Assembly: GCF_016482825.1 (NCBI RefSeq)
Contig: NZ_JAEMNV010000001.1
Coordinates: 186,001-250,000, forward strand
Origin: Antrihabitans stalagmiti
GTDB taxonomy: Bacteria; Actinomycetota; Actinomycetes; Mycobacteriales; Mycobacteriaceae
Direction of reading: 5' to 3'
DNA length: 64,000 bases
The position numbers were made by a program, and so were the translations under genes. Below are positions 49,098-60,971 of this stretch, piece after piece. The notes beneath the pieces are model-generated. The model was not told the DNA's origin. It made no database searches and saw only the letters and a program-made list of their open reading frames with translations. Position 1 is the stretch's first letter. Each line of letters opens with the position of its first letter.

Positions 49098-50033
49098 CGC
49101 CGCCCTGCGCCCACGCCCACTTGCCCACAGGGCTGCCGTCGCTGCTGTGCATGCTCCCGCGCCGCCGACGTGAACGGCGACGAGTGCGGCGGGCACGTCG
49201 GTGAAATACTGGACGACGCCGACCGCACCCTGCGCGACCACGACGGCAACGACGACCTGCACTCGGGTCAGTACCGCTTTCGGTGCGCGCACGGCGTACA
49301 GCCCGAAGGCCAACCCGATCACAAGGGCCAGATAGCCGATCACCAACTGCGCGTGCAGGTGGACGAGCGTCACGATCTCGATTTCGAGCCGCGGCACCGT
49401 GCGTTCGAGGCTCTTGTCGCCCGCATGCGGACCCGCACCGGTGACCAACGTGCCTGCGACGAGTGTTCCTGCGAGCGCGACGCCGGACAGCGCGGTGAGC
49501 CAACGCAGGGGAGCGGGGACGACCGCGACGGGTTCGGCGTCGTCGTCTTCGGTGATCTTCGCGTAGAGCAACACCGCAAGCCACACCATGGCCATCGAGG
49601 CGATCAAGTGCACGGCAACGGTCCACCAGAGCAGTCCGGTGCGGACCGTGATGCCGCCGATGATCGCCTGAACCACAGTTCCGCCCGGCATCAACCACGC
49701 GAACACGATCACTTCGCGGCGGCGTCGGGCCCGCGTCACCGCAAGGACAACCGCTGCGGCGGCGAGGACGACGACGAAGGTCAGCATGCGGTTGCCGAAC
49801 TCGACCGCTTGGTGCAGCACCGCGACCTCGGAGACCCCGATGGGGGTGAAGCTGCCGGGGAAACACTGTGGCCAGGTGGGGCAACCGAGTCCGGATGCGG
49901 TCACACGGACGACAGCGCCGGTGACGGCGATGCCTGCCTGGGTCAGGATGACGCCGAGCGCGATCGCGCGCTGCACCCGAAGCGAGGGGAGCGGTAGACG
50001 ATCGACAAGGCCGAGATAGCCGCGATAGAGCAC
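49050..50033 (-). CDS. ctaA: Heme A synthase
   Basis: Oxidises heme O to heme A for cytochrome aa3 oxidase, working after CtaB. The protein has eight membrane helices with the family block VVRVTASGLGCPTWPQCFPG (about 40-59; two Cys) and His residues in VAVLHQAVEFGNRM and TLVHLHAQLVIGY that bind heme. GTG at 50033 is 6 nt after TACCAT; a TTG at 50057 would add eight residues. Length from GTG is 327 aa. The end overlaps the convergent EEP-family gene. Confidence 0.92.
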   Translation of the reverse strand: MLYRGYLGLVDRLPLPSLRVQRAIALGVILTQAGIAVTGAVVRVTASGLGCPTWPQCFPGSFTPIGVSEVAVLHQAVEFGNRMLTFVVVLAAAAVVLAVTRARRRREVIVFAWLMPGGTVVQAIIGGITVRTGLLWWTVAVHLIASMAMVWLAVLLYAKITEDDDAEPVAVVPAPLRWLTALSGVALAGTLVAGTLVTGAGPHAGDKSLERTVPRLEIEIVTLVHLHAQLVIGYLALVIGLAFGLYAVRAPKAVLTRVQVVVAVVVAQGAVGVVQYFTDVPAALVAVHVGGAGACTAATAALWASGRGRRAASADHQVSDDRAVLSA

Positions 50034-50082
50034 GCTTCGATGGTAGATGCCCGTCAACTACAGGCTGTCGTTGGGCGGCAGA

Positions 50083-50152
50083 GCGGCTACGCCGCTCGTG
50101 AGTCTTTTCGGCGGTCCCGCCCACCGAAAAGACTCACGAGCCGCGGAGCGGC
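50083..50152. repeat. Three-hairpin palindromic element, copy 2
   Basis: Same build as the copy at 28989-29057: a core inverted repeat (50095-50140, one mismatch in the arms) flanked by GCGGC-TAC-GCCGC (50083-50095) and GCCGC-GGA-GCGGC (50140-50152). It lies 2 bases past the stop of the ABC permease gene (minus strand) and just upstream of ctaA. Flank loops differ between copies while the stems are kept, which suggests that folding is selected. Likely a terminator for the mptB-ABC operon. Confidence 0.85.
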
Positions 50153-50154
50153 CT

Positions 50155-50928
50155 CTAGGTGAACTTGAAGGTTTTGGTCGCCAGATAGCCGCACGCAGTG
50201 GCCCAGACCGCGAGGACGGCTACGCCGAACCAATCGACGGACCCGACCAGTGCAGCTTTGAGCGTCTCGGCGAGGGCGCCAGAGGGGATGAGTCTCGCTA
50301 TAAGACGAAGTACTTCGGGCAGGTCGTCGGATGCGAAGACGACACTGCCGATTCCGAGCATGATGAACCACAGGATGTTCGCGAGCGCGAGGACGATCTC
50401 TGCCTTGAGCGTGCCGCCGAGCAGGAGTCCCATCGCGGCGAACGTGATAGTTCCCAGAGCGATGATCACCGCACCGAGTGCGAGTCCACCGATGCCGGGT
50501 CGCCAGCCGAGACCGAATCCGATCGCCCCGATCAGCACCGCCTGCAGGGCGACCACGATCACCACGGCGGCACTCTTGCCTGCGATGATTCCCCACTTCG
50601 GCAATGCGGTCGCGCCGAGTCTCTTGAGCGCGCCGTAGCGCCGATCGAAGCCGACCGCAATCGCCTGCCCGGTGAACGCGGTCGACATCACCGCAACCAT
50701 CATCACCGCGGGCACAACCGAGTCGACGCGATGTTCGCCGAGGTCGCCGACCGGGAGTAGGCACAACCCGATCAGCAGTGTGATCGGTATGAACATCGTC
50801 AACAGGAGTTGTTCGCCGTTGCGCAACAACAGGATCAGCTCGAGCCTGGTCTGCGCGACGAGCATCCGCAGCGGCGCGTTCGGGCGCGGGTCGGGGGTGA
50901 AAATTCCCGGCGTGAAGCGATTCGTCAC
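50155..50928 (-). CDS. ABC-2-type transporter permease
   Basis: A 257-aa integral membrane protein with six predicted helices: the block LTMFIPITLLIGLCLLPVGD opens the core, VMMVAVMSTAFTGQAIAVGF and FDRRYGALKRLGATALPKWG mark the ABC-2 family loop, and GAVIIALGTITFAAMGLLLG the later helices. GTG at 50928 overlaps the ATPase stop as GTGA. With the ATPase it forms an exporter equivalent to Rv1457c/Rv1458c. The substrate is unknown; linkage to mptB suggests, but does not show, an envelope role. Confidence 0.9.
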   Translation of the reverse strand: MTNRFTPGIFTPDPRPNAPLRMLVAQTRLELILLLRNGEQLLLTMFIPITLLIGLCLLPVGDLGEHRVDSVVPAVMMVAVMSTAFTGQAIAVGFDRRYGALKRLGATALPKWGIIAGKSAAVVIVVALQAVLIGAIGFGLGWRPGIGGLALGAVIIALGTITFAAMGLLLGGTLKAEIVLALANILWFIMLGIGSVVFASDDLPEVLRLIARLIPSGALAETLKAALVGSVDWFGVAVLAVWATACGYLATKTFKFT

Positions 50929-51851
50929 CCGCGCAACTCCCGTCCGGTCAATTCGAGGAAGACGTCTTCGAGCCGACGCTGATCGACTCGCAGGTCGGTG
51001 GCAAGGACACCGATTCGGGCGCACCATGCGGTGACCGTCGCCAAAACCTGCGGATCGATCTCGCCTTCGAGGAGGTAGGAACCCGGTGACGTCTCGCGCG
51101 GCGAAAAGCCCTCCGGCAGAGCGGTTACCAGCAGTGAAAGGTCGAGATTGGCGGGCGCGGTGAACCGCAACTGGCCCTCGGCGCCACGCTTCGTGAGTTC
51201 CGAAGGGGTGCCGGATGCCACGATCTTGCCGTGATCGATGATCACCAGTTCGTCGGCGAGTTGTTCGGCTTCGTCCATCATGTGTGTGGTCAGCAGAACC
51301 GAAACACCGTCTCGCCGTAGCGAATCGATCAACTCCCAGACCATCAACCGAGCTTGTGCGTCGAGGCCGGCGGTCGGTTCGTCGAGAAACACCAACTCGG
51401 GACGACCGACGAGGGCGCACGCAAGCGCAAGCCGCTGCTGCTGGCCGCCGGACAATCGTCGGTACGGGGTCTTCGTCGTGTCCTGCAAACCCAGCGTTCG
51501 CAGCAGCCAGTCGGGGTCGAGCGGATTCGCCGAGTAGGACGCGACGAGTGCCAACATTTCCCCCGCGCGCGAACCTGGATAGGCGCCGCCGCCCTGCAGC
51601 ATCACGCCGATTCGAGATCGCACCGAAGCGGACTCCCGGATCGGGTCGAAGCCGAGTACGCGCACCGAACCGGCGTCGGGTACGACGAACCCCTCGCACA
51701 TTTCGACCGTCGTCGTCTTGCCCGCGCCGTTCGGGCCGAGCAGGGCGAGCACCTGCGAGCGTTGGACCACAAGATCGAGGCCGTCGACGGCGGTTACCGA
51801 GCCGAATGCCTTGACGACGCCGTCGAGGCGCACCGCTGGCTGGTTGGTCAC
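50925..51851 (-). CDS. ABC transporter ATP-binding protein
   Basis: A 308-aa ATPase: Walker A GPNGAGKTTT (about 39-48), Q-loop MLQGGGAYPG, signature LSGGQQQRLALA (about 134), Walker B VFLDEPTAGLD and switch His in LLTTHMMDEAEQL. A C-terminal regulatory part of 90 residues follows, with VDQRRLEDVFLELTGREL as in the DrrA/CcmA-like export class. GTG at 51851 overlaps the mptB stop as GTGA and the stop overlaps the permease gene. Confidence 0.94.
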   Translation of the reverse strand: MTNQPAVRLDGVVKAFGSVTAVDGLDLVVQRSQVLALLGPNGAGKTTTVEMCEGFVVPDAGSVRVLGFDPIRESASVRSRIGVMLQGGGAYPGSRAGEMLALVASYSANPLDPDWLLRTLGLQDTTKTPYRRLSGGQQQRLALACALVGRPELVFLDEPTAGLDAQARLMVWELIDSLRRDGVSVLLTTHMMDEAEQLADELVIIDHGKIVASGTPSELTKRGAEGQLRFTAPANLDLSLLVTALPEGFSPRETSPGSYLLEGEIDPQVLATVTAWCARIGVLATDLRVDQRRLEDVFLELTGRELRG

Positions 51852-53548
51852 GAGGATTGAGCGTAAGCGTCGCGATCGGCCGGTGCCGTCGGTGCCCCCG
51901 CCTCCGCGCGCCACGGCAGAATTTTGCGCGTAACGAGAATCACAGTGCCGCAGACCAGGATTGTCGCGATAGCCGCTTCGACGATCTGGAACGGCTCGAC
52001 CTTTGCGCCGGTCGGCATAAGAATCACGCTGACAACACACGAGAACGCGATCGTCGGTATGCGGAACGCCGGTCGTGTCGCCCATGCGGCCAGAGGTGTC
52101 ACGGCCCACAGCAGGTACCACGGTTGCACGACGGGGAAAAGCAGCACTATCGCGCCGAGTGCGACGCCGAGCGCACCCATCGGGTGCAATCGACCCGTAT
52201 AGACCGCGATCAGCATGCGAACGGCGATGAATGCCGCCGTGAGCGCCGCGATCGGTCGGGTGATCGACAGCACGGCGGTCGTGTGGTCGCCGAGTCCGAG
52301 CAGCACGCCGCCGAACCCGGTGAAGATGCCGAGCGACGTCGGCAGCGACATCCAACTGCGGACCGCATTGGCCGTGCCGAGGGTATTCACCCAGCCGAAC
52401 CCGAGTCCGCTGGCGAACGCGACGATCAGAGTGACCGTCAGCGCGACGACTCCGGTCAGAGCTGTGGCTTTGACGAGGGCGCGGAACGTGCCGCCCCAGC
52501 GTCTGGTGAGGGCCATCCAGACGAACCCGAGCGCGATCAACGACGGGATCTTGATGGTCGACGACATGGTGATGACTGCACAGCCCGCTGCGAGCAGGGC
52601 AAGGTTCCATCCTCGCAACGGGTCGGTGTTCTCGATGGCACGCATCGCCAATTCGAGGCCTGCGAGCATAAGCCCGAGCATCAATGCCTCGTTGTGAACG
52701 CCCGCTACCAGGTGAAACAGCAGCAGCGGGTTCGCTGCACCCAACCAGAGCGCACTCACACTGGCTACTCCGCAGCGTCGTGCGAGACGAGGTAGGGCCC
52801 AGACGATCAGGGCGACACCACCTAGCGCGAGTACCCGATGCAGCCAGACGCCCGCGACGATGTTGTCGCCAGCGATCGACGAAATACCGCGACCCATCCA
52901 GAGGAACAGCGGACCGTAGGGTGCGGGCGTCGATTGCCAGATGTTCGGAACACTGTTGGTGAGGACATGGTCGAGCCCGAGCGCGGGACGAGGTCCGAGT
53001 TCGTAGGGATCGAGGCCACGGTGGGCGATCTCGCTCTGTGCGAGGTAGGAGTACACATCCTGGCTGAACATCGGTGGCGCGACGGACAGCGGCAGGATCC
53101 ACAGCAGCAGGGTGCGATCGAGTTGGGACCGGCTCAGCCGACGAGCGACGCCACCGTCGCGAGCGCGGCCGATGGCGAAGCGGCCGAGCAGAAGCCAGGC
53201 GAGGACGACGGTGACGGTCCCGGTCATGGTCAGGGTCAGTCCTGCCGCGCCGAGGCGGGCGGGCAGACCGAGGATTCGTAGGCCCTGGGTGGGGTTCTGA
53301 TGGACCGGCTGGGCGCCGAAGCCGAGTGCGCCGATCGCCATGAGCACCGCGCCGGTCGTTCCCATCCGGCGGACGTAGCGCAACTGCCGTGTTTCGTTGG
53401 CGTTGAGCCCAGGTGCTTCAGCTTCGTCGCCGTGCAGTTTCGCGACGGAGTGGTCGGGTGTCGGCGAGTCGAGACCGAGAGCGCGTCGTCCGAGATCGAT
53501 GGATCGCCTCACCACCGAGTGGTTCGCGCTCTTTCGATCTGGCGTCAC
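51848..53548 (-). CDS. mptB: Alpha-(1->6)-mannopyranosyltransferase MptB
   Basis: Polyprenyl-phosphate-mannose-dependent GT-C glycosyltransferase that starts the alpha-1,6-mannan core of lipomannan in mycolic-acid bacteria. The 566-aa protein has about 13 membrane helices; the first outer loop carries MFSQDVYSYLAQSEIAHRGL, where the Asp of SQD is the expected catalytic residue, then PAPYGPLFLWMG. The N-terminal 60 residues are soluble. Same order as Rv1459c in M. tuberculosis, next to the ABC pair. GTG at 53548 is 7 nt after a TACGCT hexamer. Confidence 0.93.
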   Translation of the reverse strand: MTPDRKSANHSVVRRSIDLGRRALGLDSPTPDHSVAKLHGDEAEAPGLNANETRQLRYVRRMGTTGAVLMAIGALGFGAQPVHQNPTQGLRILGLPARLGAAGLTLTMTGTVTVVLAWLLLGRFAIGRARDGGVARRLSRSQLDRTLLLWILPLSVAPPMFSQDVYSYLAQSEIAHRGLDPYELGPRPALGLDHVLTNSVPNIWQSTPAPYGPLFLWMGRGISSIAGDNIVAGVWLHRVLALGGVALIVWALPRLARRCGVASVSALWLGAANPLLLFHLVAGVHNEALMLGLMLAGLELAMRAIENTDPLRGWNLALLAAGCAVITMSSTIKIPSLIALGFVWMALTRRWGGTFRALVKATALTGVVALTVTLIVAFASGLGFGWVNTLGTANAVRSWMSLPTSLGIFTGFGGVLLGLGDHTTAVLSITRPIAALTAAFIAVRMLIAVYTGRLHPMGALGVALGAIVLLFPVVQPWYLLWAVTPLAAWATRPAFRIPTIAFSCVVSVILMPTGAKVEPFQIVEAAIATILVCGTVILVTRKILPWRAEAGAPTAPADRDAYAQSS

Positions 53549-53555
53549 GAATGGA

Positions 53556-53561
53556 AGCGTA
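53556..53561 (-). promoter_or_regulatory. Leaderless -10 element of mptB
   Basis: On the minus strand TACGCT ends 7 nt before the GTG at 53548. A weak CCGACT lies 17 bp further upstream. Confidence 0.4.
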
Positions 53562-53620
53562 GCTATTGGACGGCCGAAGTCGGGTCAGGACCCTGGTCGG
53601 ACGCCGTTTCGGTGCTGTGT

Positions 53621-53645
53621 GGCACGGCTCTCACCGGCCCGTGCC
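53621..53645. promoter_or_regulatory. Inverted repeat in the sufR/mptB intergenic region
   Basis: GGCACGG (53621-53627) and CCGTGCC (53639-53645) are perfect 7-bp arms around 11 bp, about 57 bp before the sufR start. A second dyad, GACCGGTC (53668-53675), lies closer. Either could be the SufR autoregulatory site. TTGTCA at 53649-53654 may be a -35 element. Confidence 0.4.
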
Positions 53646-53701
53646 GGTTTGTCAGGGCACCCTTGCTAGACCGGTCCAGCTAATTCCGTCACACTGGTGT
53701 T

Positions 53702-54481
53702 GTGAAAACTATCGGCACGCCGACGAAAATCGACGAAGGGGCGGGCGGCAACGCCATGTCCGCTTCGGTCGAGCCCGTCGCGCAAGCCGGTGGTGTCCCG
53801 GTCAGCGTCGCAGTGTCACACGACGGCCACACCCGTGCGGCGATCGTTCGGCTGCTGCTCGAAGAGGGACCGATCACGGCGACCGCTATCGGTACGAAGT
53901 TGGAGTTGACAGCAGCGGGAGTCCGTCGACACCTCGATGCTCTTATCGAAGCAGGCGAGGCACGCGCGGCAACGTCTGCCAGTTGGCAGCAACGCGGCCG
54001 TGGCAGGCCCGCGAAGCAGTACCAGCTGACTCCTGCCGGACGAGGCAAGCTCGGTCATGCATACGACGATCTGGCAGGCGCCGCGATGCGGCAGCTGCGA
54101 GAAATCGGTGGGCAGTCCGCTATCGAGGAGTTCGCGCGCAAGCGAGTGGCCGCGATCGTCGCAGGTGTCGATCCGGCTGCCGACCGTGACACCGAAGCGC
54201 TGACCGACAAGGCCGAAGAGATTGCCGACGTTTTCACCTCGGCAGGCTTCGCGGCAACGACCCGCAAGGTCGGCAACGGTGTGCAGATCTGCCAGCATCA
54301 CTGCCCGGTCTCGCATGTCGCCGAGGAATTTCCCGAACTGTGCGATGCCGAATTGCACGCCTTCAGGAATTTGCTCGGCACCCATGTTCAGCGTCTCGCG
54401 ACGATCGCGAACGGCGACTGTGCCTGCACGACCCATGTACCACTCACCCCACCGCTGTCTGCGAAGACGGCGACGGGATAG
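53702..54481 (+). CDS. sufR: SufR Fe-S-responsive transcriptional repressor
   Basis: DeoR/ArsR-like winged-helix repressor of the suf operon, 259 aa. HTH at about residues 45-80 (VRLLLEEGPITATAIGTKLE then TAAGVRRHLDALIEAG). The C-terminal cluster-binding part has the Cys set CQHHCPVSHVAEEFPELC (about 198-215), then DCACTTH, as in mycobacterial SufR, which holds a 4Fe-4S cluster. GTG at 53702; ATG at 53756 is an alternative that drops 18 residues. The gene is first in the suf operon and divergent from mptB. Confidence 0.94.
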   Translation: MKTIGTPTKIDEGAGGNAMSASVEPVAQAGGVPVSVAVSHDGHTRAAIVRLLLEEGPITATAIGTKLELTAAGVRRHLDALIEAGEARAATSASWQQRGRGRPAKQYQLTPAGRGKLGHAYDDLAGAAMRQLREIGGQSAIEEFARKRVAAIVAGVDPAADRDTEALTDKAEEIADVFTSAGFAATTRKVGNGVQICQHHCPVSHVAEEFPELCDAELHAFRNLLGTHVQRLATIANGDCACTTHVPLTPPLSAKTATG

Positions 54482-54547
54482 CTCGAAAGCTCCAAAGCCG
54501 ATGCCCAGCCCTGCATCGGCACGCACAAGACTCCGGAAGGAGCTCGA

Positions 54548-55990
54548 ATGACTGTCACAGACCAGGTGACGCCGACGGAACCGTTGACTCAGGCGGAGAC
54601 CATCGCGTCGCTGGGCAATTACGGCTACGGCTGGGCGGATTCAGACGTTGCAGGCGCCAGCGCCAAGCGCGGTATCTCCCCGGCTGTCGTCGCGGACATC
54701 TCGGCAAAGAAGAGCGAGCCCGAGTGGATGCTCGAGGCGCGCCTCAAGGCGTTGCGCACATTCGAGCGCAAGCCGATGCCGAATTGGGGTTCCGACCTGA
54801 GTGGCATCGATTTCGACAACATCAAGTACTTCGTGCGCTCCAGCGAGAAGCAGGCCGCGACCTGGGACGATCTGCCCGAAGACATCAAGAACACCTACGA
54901 CAAGCTCGGCATCCCCGAAGCGGAGAAGCAGCGCTTGGTCTCCGGCGTCGCCGCGCAGTACGAGTCCGAGGTCGTCTACCACTCGATCCGTGAGGATCTC
55001 GAGCAGCAGGGCGTGCTCTTCCTCGACACCGACACGGCACTGAAGGAGCAGCCAGAGCTGTTCCGCCAGTACTTCGGCACGGTGATCCCCGCAGGCGACA
55101 ACAAGTTCTCGGCGCTGAACACCGCGGTGTGGTCGGGTGGCTCGTTCATCTACGTTCCGCCGGGCGTGCACGTCGACATCCCGCTGCAGGCCTACTTCCG
55201 GATCAACACCGAGAACATGGGCCAGTTCGAGCGGACGCTCATCATCGTCGACGAGGGTGCCTACGTGCACTACGTCGAGGGTTGTACCGCGCCGATCTAC
55301 AAGTCCGACTCGCTGCACTCCGCGGTTGTCGAGATCATCGTGAAGAAGGGTGGCCGCTGCCGGTACACCACGATTCAGAACTGGTCGAACAACGTCTACA
55401 ACCTCGTGACCAAGCGGGCGAAGGCCGAAGCGGGCGCGACGATGGAGTGGATCGACGGCAACATCGGCTCCAAGGTGACCATGAAGTACCCGGCCGTCTG
55501 GATGACCGGTGAGCATGCGCACGGCGAGGTTCTTTCCGTTGCGTTCGCAGGCGAAGGTCAGCACCAGGACACCGGTGCGAAGATGCTGCATCTGGCGCCG
55601 CACACCACGTCGACGATCGTCAGCAAGTCGGTCGCTCGCGGCGGTGGCCGCGCTTCCTACCGCGGTCTCGTGCAGGTCAACAAGGGCGCATACGGCTCGC
55701 GGTCGACCGTGAAGTGCGATGCGCTGCTCGTCGACACGATCAGCCGAAGCGACACCTACCCGTACGTCGACATCCGTGAGGACGACGTCACGATGGGTCA
55801 CGAGGCGACGGTGTCGAAGGTCAGCGACGACCAACTGTTCTACCTGATGAGCCGCGGCATGAGCGAGGACGAGGCGATGGCAATGGTCGTGCGTGGCTTC
55901 GTCGAGCCGATCGCCAAGGAACTGCCGATGGAATACGCACTCGAGCTGAACCGCTTGATCGAGCTGCAGATGGAAGGGTCGGTCGGTTGA
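54548..55990 (+). CDS. sufB: Fe-S cluster assembly protein SufB
   Basis: Scaffold subunit of the SufBCD complex that builds 4Fe-4S clusters. The 480-aa protein shows [39 protein letters not shown] and the cluster-site Cys in [13 protein letters not shown] (about 397). ATG at 54548 follows GGAAGGAG. Unlike M. tuberculosis SufB, there is no intein: the region around [20 protein letters not shown] is continuous. The TGA overlaps the start of sufD. Confidence 0.97.
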   Translation: MTVTDQVTPTEPLTQAETIASLGNYGYGWADSDVAGASAKRGISPAVVADISAKKSEPEWMLEARLKALRTFERKPMPNWGSDLSGIDFDNIKYFVRSSEKQAATWDDLPEDIKNTYDKLGIPEAEKQRLVSGVAAQYESEVVYHSIREDLEQQGVLFLDTDTALKEQPELFRQYFGTVIPAGDNKFSALNTAVWSGGSFIYVPPGVHVDIPLQAYFRINTENMGQFERTLIIVDEGAYVHYVEGCTAPIYKSDSLHSAVVEIIVKKGGRCRYTTIQNWSNNVYNLVTKRAKAEAGATMEWIDGNIGSKVTMKYPAVWMTGEHAHGEVLSVAFAGEGQHQDTGAKMLHLAPHTTSTIVSKSVARGGGRASYRGLVQVNKGAYGSRSTVKCDALLVDTISRSDTYPYVDIREDDVTMGHEATVSKVSDDQLFYLMSRGMSEDEAMAMVVRGFVEPIAKELPMEYALELNRLIELQMEGSVG

Positions 55991-57216
55991 GTTCCGAAAA
56001 CACGGTTACGGACAACGTGATCTCGGCGGTTGCCGGCGAGAACCCCGTCAAGCCCGTTCAGAATCCCGGAGCCGGCGCAGCGACCAACAAGGGCGAGGTG
56101 TTCACCTCGTTCGATGTCGAACAGTTCGAGGTGCCGTCCGGTCGTGACGAAGCGTGGCGGTTCACTCCGCTGCGTCGTCTTCGTGGCCTGCACGACGGCG
56201 CAGCAGTAGTCAGCGGCTCGGCAACTGTCGAGATCGCCGGTGCCGGTAGCGATGTCACGGTCGAGACCGTCGGTCGCGACGACGTCCGCCTCGGCAAGGC
56301 AGGCGTTCCTGCGGATCGTGTTGCCGCGCAGGCCTACTCGGCTTTCGAGACGGCGACTGTCGTCAGCGTCGGTGCCGAGGTCGAGGTTGCCGACCCTGTG
56401 GTTCTCACGATCACTGGACCCGGCGAGGGCAATGTCGCCTACGGGCACACCCAGATTCGGCTTGCGAACTTCGCATCGGCGACCATCGTCATCGATCAGC
56501 AGGGCAGCGGCACGTTTGCCGAAAACGTCGAATTCGTCCTCGGTGACAGTGCGAAGCTGACCGTCGTCGTGGTGCAGGACTGGAACGACGACGCCGTGCA
56601 TCTCACGGCGCACCACGCCTCGCTCGGTAGGGACGCAGTGCTTCGCCACACCGCCGTCACACTCGGTGGCGACCTGGTTCGCCTCACCGCGACCGTCAAC
56701 TACAAGGGACCCGGCGGCGACGCCGAACTCCTCGGTCTCTACTTCGCCGATGCCGGCCAGCATTTCGAACAGCGACTGCTCGTCGATCACTCGCAACCGC
56801 AGTGCAAGTCCCGCGTCACGTACAAGGGTGCGCTGCAAGGTGATCCGAAGTCCGGCAAGCCGGATGCGCACACCGTGTGGGTCGGCGATGTGCTGATTCG
56901 CGTCGCGGGCGAAGGCACGGACACGTTCGAGCTGAACCGCAACCTCGTGTTGACCGACGGCGCCCGTGCCGACTCGGTTCCGAACCTGGAAATCGAGACC
57001 GGTGAGATCGCCGGAGCCGGACACGCAAGTGCCACGGGAAGATTCGACGACGAGCAGCTGTTCTACCTACGTGCGCGAGGCATCCCCGAGGATCAGGCAC
57101 GCAGGCTCGTTGTCAGAGGCTTCTTCCACGAAATCATCAACAAGATCGCGGTCGAAGAGATCCGCGAACGGCTCGAGGCGGCGATCGAGCTCGAACTCGC
57201 CGCTGTCGGTGCTTGA
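55987..57216 (+). CDS. sufD: Fe-S cluster assembly protein SufD
   Basis: SufB paralog of the SufBCD complex, 409 aa. Recognised by [20 protein letters not shown] (about 38-57), the central [20 protein letters not shown] (about 264-283) and the C-terminal [20 protein letters not shown]. The start is TTG at 55987, overlapping the sufB stop as TTGA, with no other start fitting as well. Translation is probably coupled to sufB. Confidence 0.95.
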   Translation: MSSENTVTDNVISAVAGENPVKPVQNPGAGAATNKGEVFTSFDVEQFEVPSGRDEAWRFTPLRRLRGLHDGAAVVSGSATVEIAGAGSDVTVETVGRDDVRLGKAGVPADRVAAQAYSAFETATVVSVGAEVEVADPVVLTITGPGEGNVAYGHTQIRLANFASATIVIDQQGSGTFAENVEFVLGDSAKLTVVVVQDWNDDAVHLTAHHASLGRDAVLRHTAVTLGGDLVRLTATVNYKGPGGDAELLGLYFADAGQHFEQRLLVDHSQPQCKSRVTYKGALQGDPKSGKPDAHTVWVGDVLIRVAGEGTDTFELNRNLVLTDGARADSVPNLEIETGEIAGAGHASATGRFDDEQLFYLRARGIPEDQARRLVVRGFFHEIINKIAVEEIRERLEAAIELELAAVGA

Positions 57217-57244
57217 GACTTACCAGGTAAAGGACCCTTTTCTT

Positions 57245-59285
<2,041 letters not shown>

Positions 59286-59288
59286 GCC

Positions 59289-59738
59289 GTGCGGATGGAG
59301 CAGATGTATCAGGAAGTGATCCTCGATCACTACAAACACCCGCACGGGCGTGGATTGCGCGAGCCGTTCGGCGCCGAAGTACACCACGTCAATCCGACCT
59401 GCGGCGACGAAGTCACGCTGCGCGTGCATCTCGCCGAAGACGGCACCGTCGCCGATGTGTCCTACGACGGCCAGGGGTGTTCGATCAGTCAGGCGTCGAC
59501 CTCGGTTCTCACCGATCAGGTCACCGGACTACCGCTGGTCGAGGCGCTGCGGGTTGTCGATGCCTTCAACGAGATGATCAGTAGCCGGGGTAGCGTCGAA
59601 GGTGACGAAGACGTGATCGGCGACGGTATCGCTTTTGCAGGTGTGTCGAAATACCCGGCACGCGTCAAATGCGCATTGCTGGGGTGGATGGCGTTCAAGG
59701 ACGCCGTTGTTCGTATCAACGAGAGGCAGGCATCATGA
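59289..59738 (+). CDS. sufU: SufU zinc-dependent sulfurtransferase
   Basis: Accepts persulfide sulfur from SufS and passes it to the scaffold. The 149-aa protein has the three conserved Cys: NPTCGDEVTL (about 40), GQGCSISQAS (about 65) and YPARVKCALLGW (about 129), with a zinc-ligand Asp in the first. GTG at 59289 (MRMEQMYQEVILDHYKHPHG); ATG at 59295 is possible. The stop overlaps sufT as ATGA. Confidence 0.95.
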   Translation: MRMEQMYQEVILDHYKHPHGRGLREPFGAEVHHVNPTCGDEVTLRVHLAEDGTVADVSYDGQGCSISQASTSVLTDQVTGLPLVEALRVVDAFNEMISSRGSVEGDEDVIGDGIAFAGVSKYPARVKCALLGWMAFKDAVVRINERQAS

Positions 59739-60109
59739 CCGAGACTTCGGAGGCGCAAGCCCCCGCCGAACCCGCGGAACTCAGCGCGGAAGATCAGCAG
59801 AGAATCGAAGATCTCGAAGAAGCGATGCGCGACGTAGTCGATCCCGAGCTCGGTATCAACGTCGTCGACCTCGGCTTGGTATACGGCATCGCAGTCGACG
59901 AAGACGACGTCTGCCTGCTCGACATGACGCTCACCTCTGCCGCCTGCCCGCTGACCGACGTCATCGAAGACCAGTCTCGCAATGCGCTCGTCCGCACCGG
60001 GTTGGTATCGGAATTGAAAATCAACTGGGTGTGGGTTCCGCCGTGGGGCCCGGACAAGATCACCGACGATGGTCGCGAACAATTGCGCGCATTGGGATTC
60101 ACTGTCTGA
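59735..60109 (+). CDS. sufT: SufT/MIP18-family Fe-S assembly factor
   Basis: A 124-aa DUF59 protein aiding maturation of Fe-S proteins. After a 30-residue acidic/Ala-rich tail, the domain reads AMRDVVDPELGINVVDLGLV (about 36-55) with the DPE motif, and the reactive Cys in LTSAACPLTDVIEDQ (about 76), then WVWVPPWGPDKIT. It ends the suf operon, followed by an intrinsic terminator. Confidence 0.95.
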   Translation: MTETSEAQAPAEPAELSAEDQQRIEDLEEAMRDVVDPELGINVVDLGLVYGIAVDEDDVCLLDMTLTSAACPLTDVIEDQSRNALVRTGLVSELKINWVWVPPWGPDKITDDGREQLRALGFTV

Positions 60110-60131
60110 ATCTGTACCGACTTACCTGAAG

Positions 60132-60169
60132 AGCGGTCGTTCGAGCATTGCTCGTGCGGCCGCTTTTTT
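60132..60169 (+). terminator. Intrinsic terminator of the suf operon
   Basis: A 16-nt arm from 60132 (beginning AGCGGTCG) pairs, with a few mismatches, with the arm ending CGGCCGCT, followed by six T (60164-60169). It lies 22 bases after the sufT stop. Confidence 0.8.
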
Positions 60170-60885
<716 letters not shown>

Positions 60886-60908
60886 TCTATCGCTGAATGG
60901 ACACGATC

Positions 60909-60936
60909 GGCCTCGCCCACATCGGGCGGGGCCTTT
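60909..60936 (+). terminator. Intrinsic terminator after rpf
   Basis: Arms GGCCTCGCCC (60909-60918) and GGGCGGGGCC (60924-60933) form a 10-bp stem with one G-T pair and a 5-nt loop, followed by TTT and then CT. It lies 23 bases after the rpf stop. Confidence 0.75.
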
Positions 60937-60971
60937 CTGTCGTCACGACCCGAGTTGGTCAAGTAGTTACT

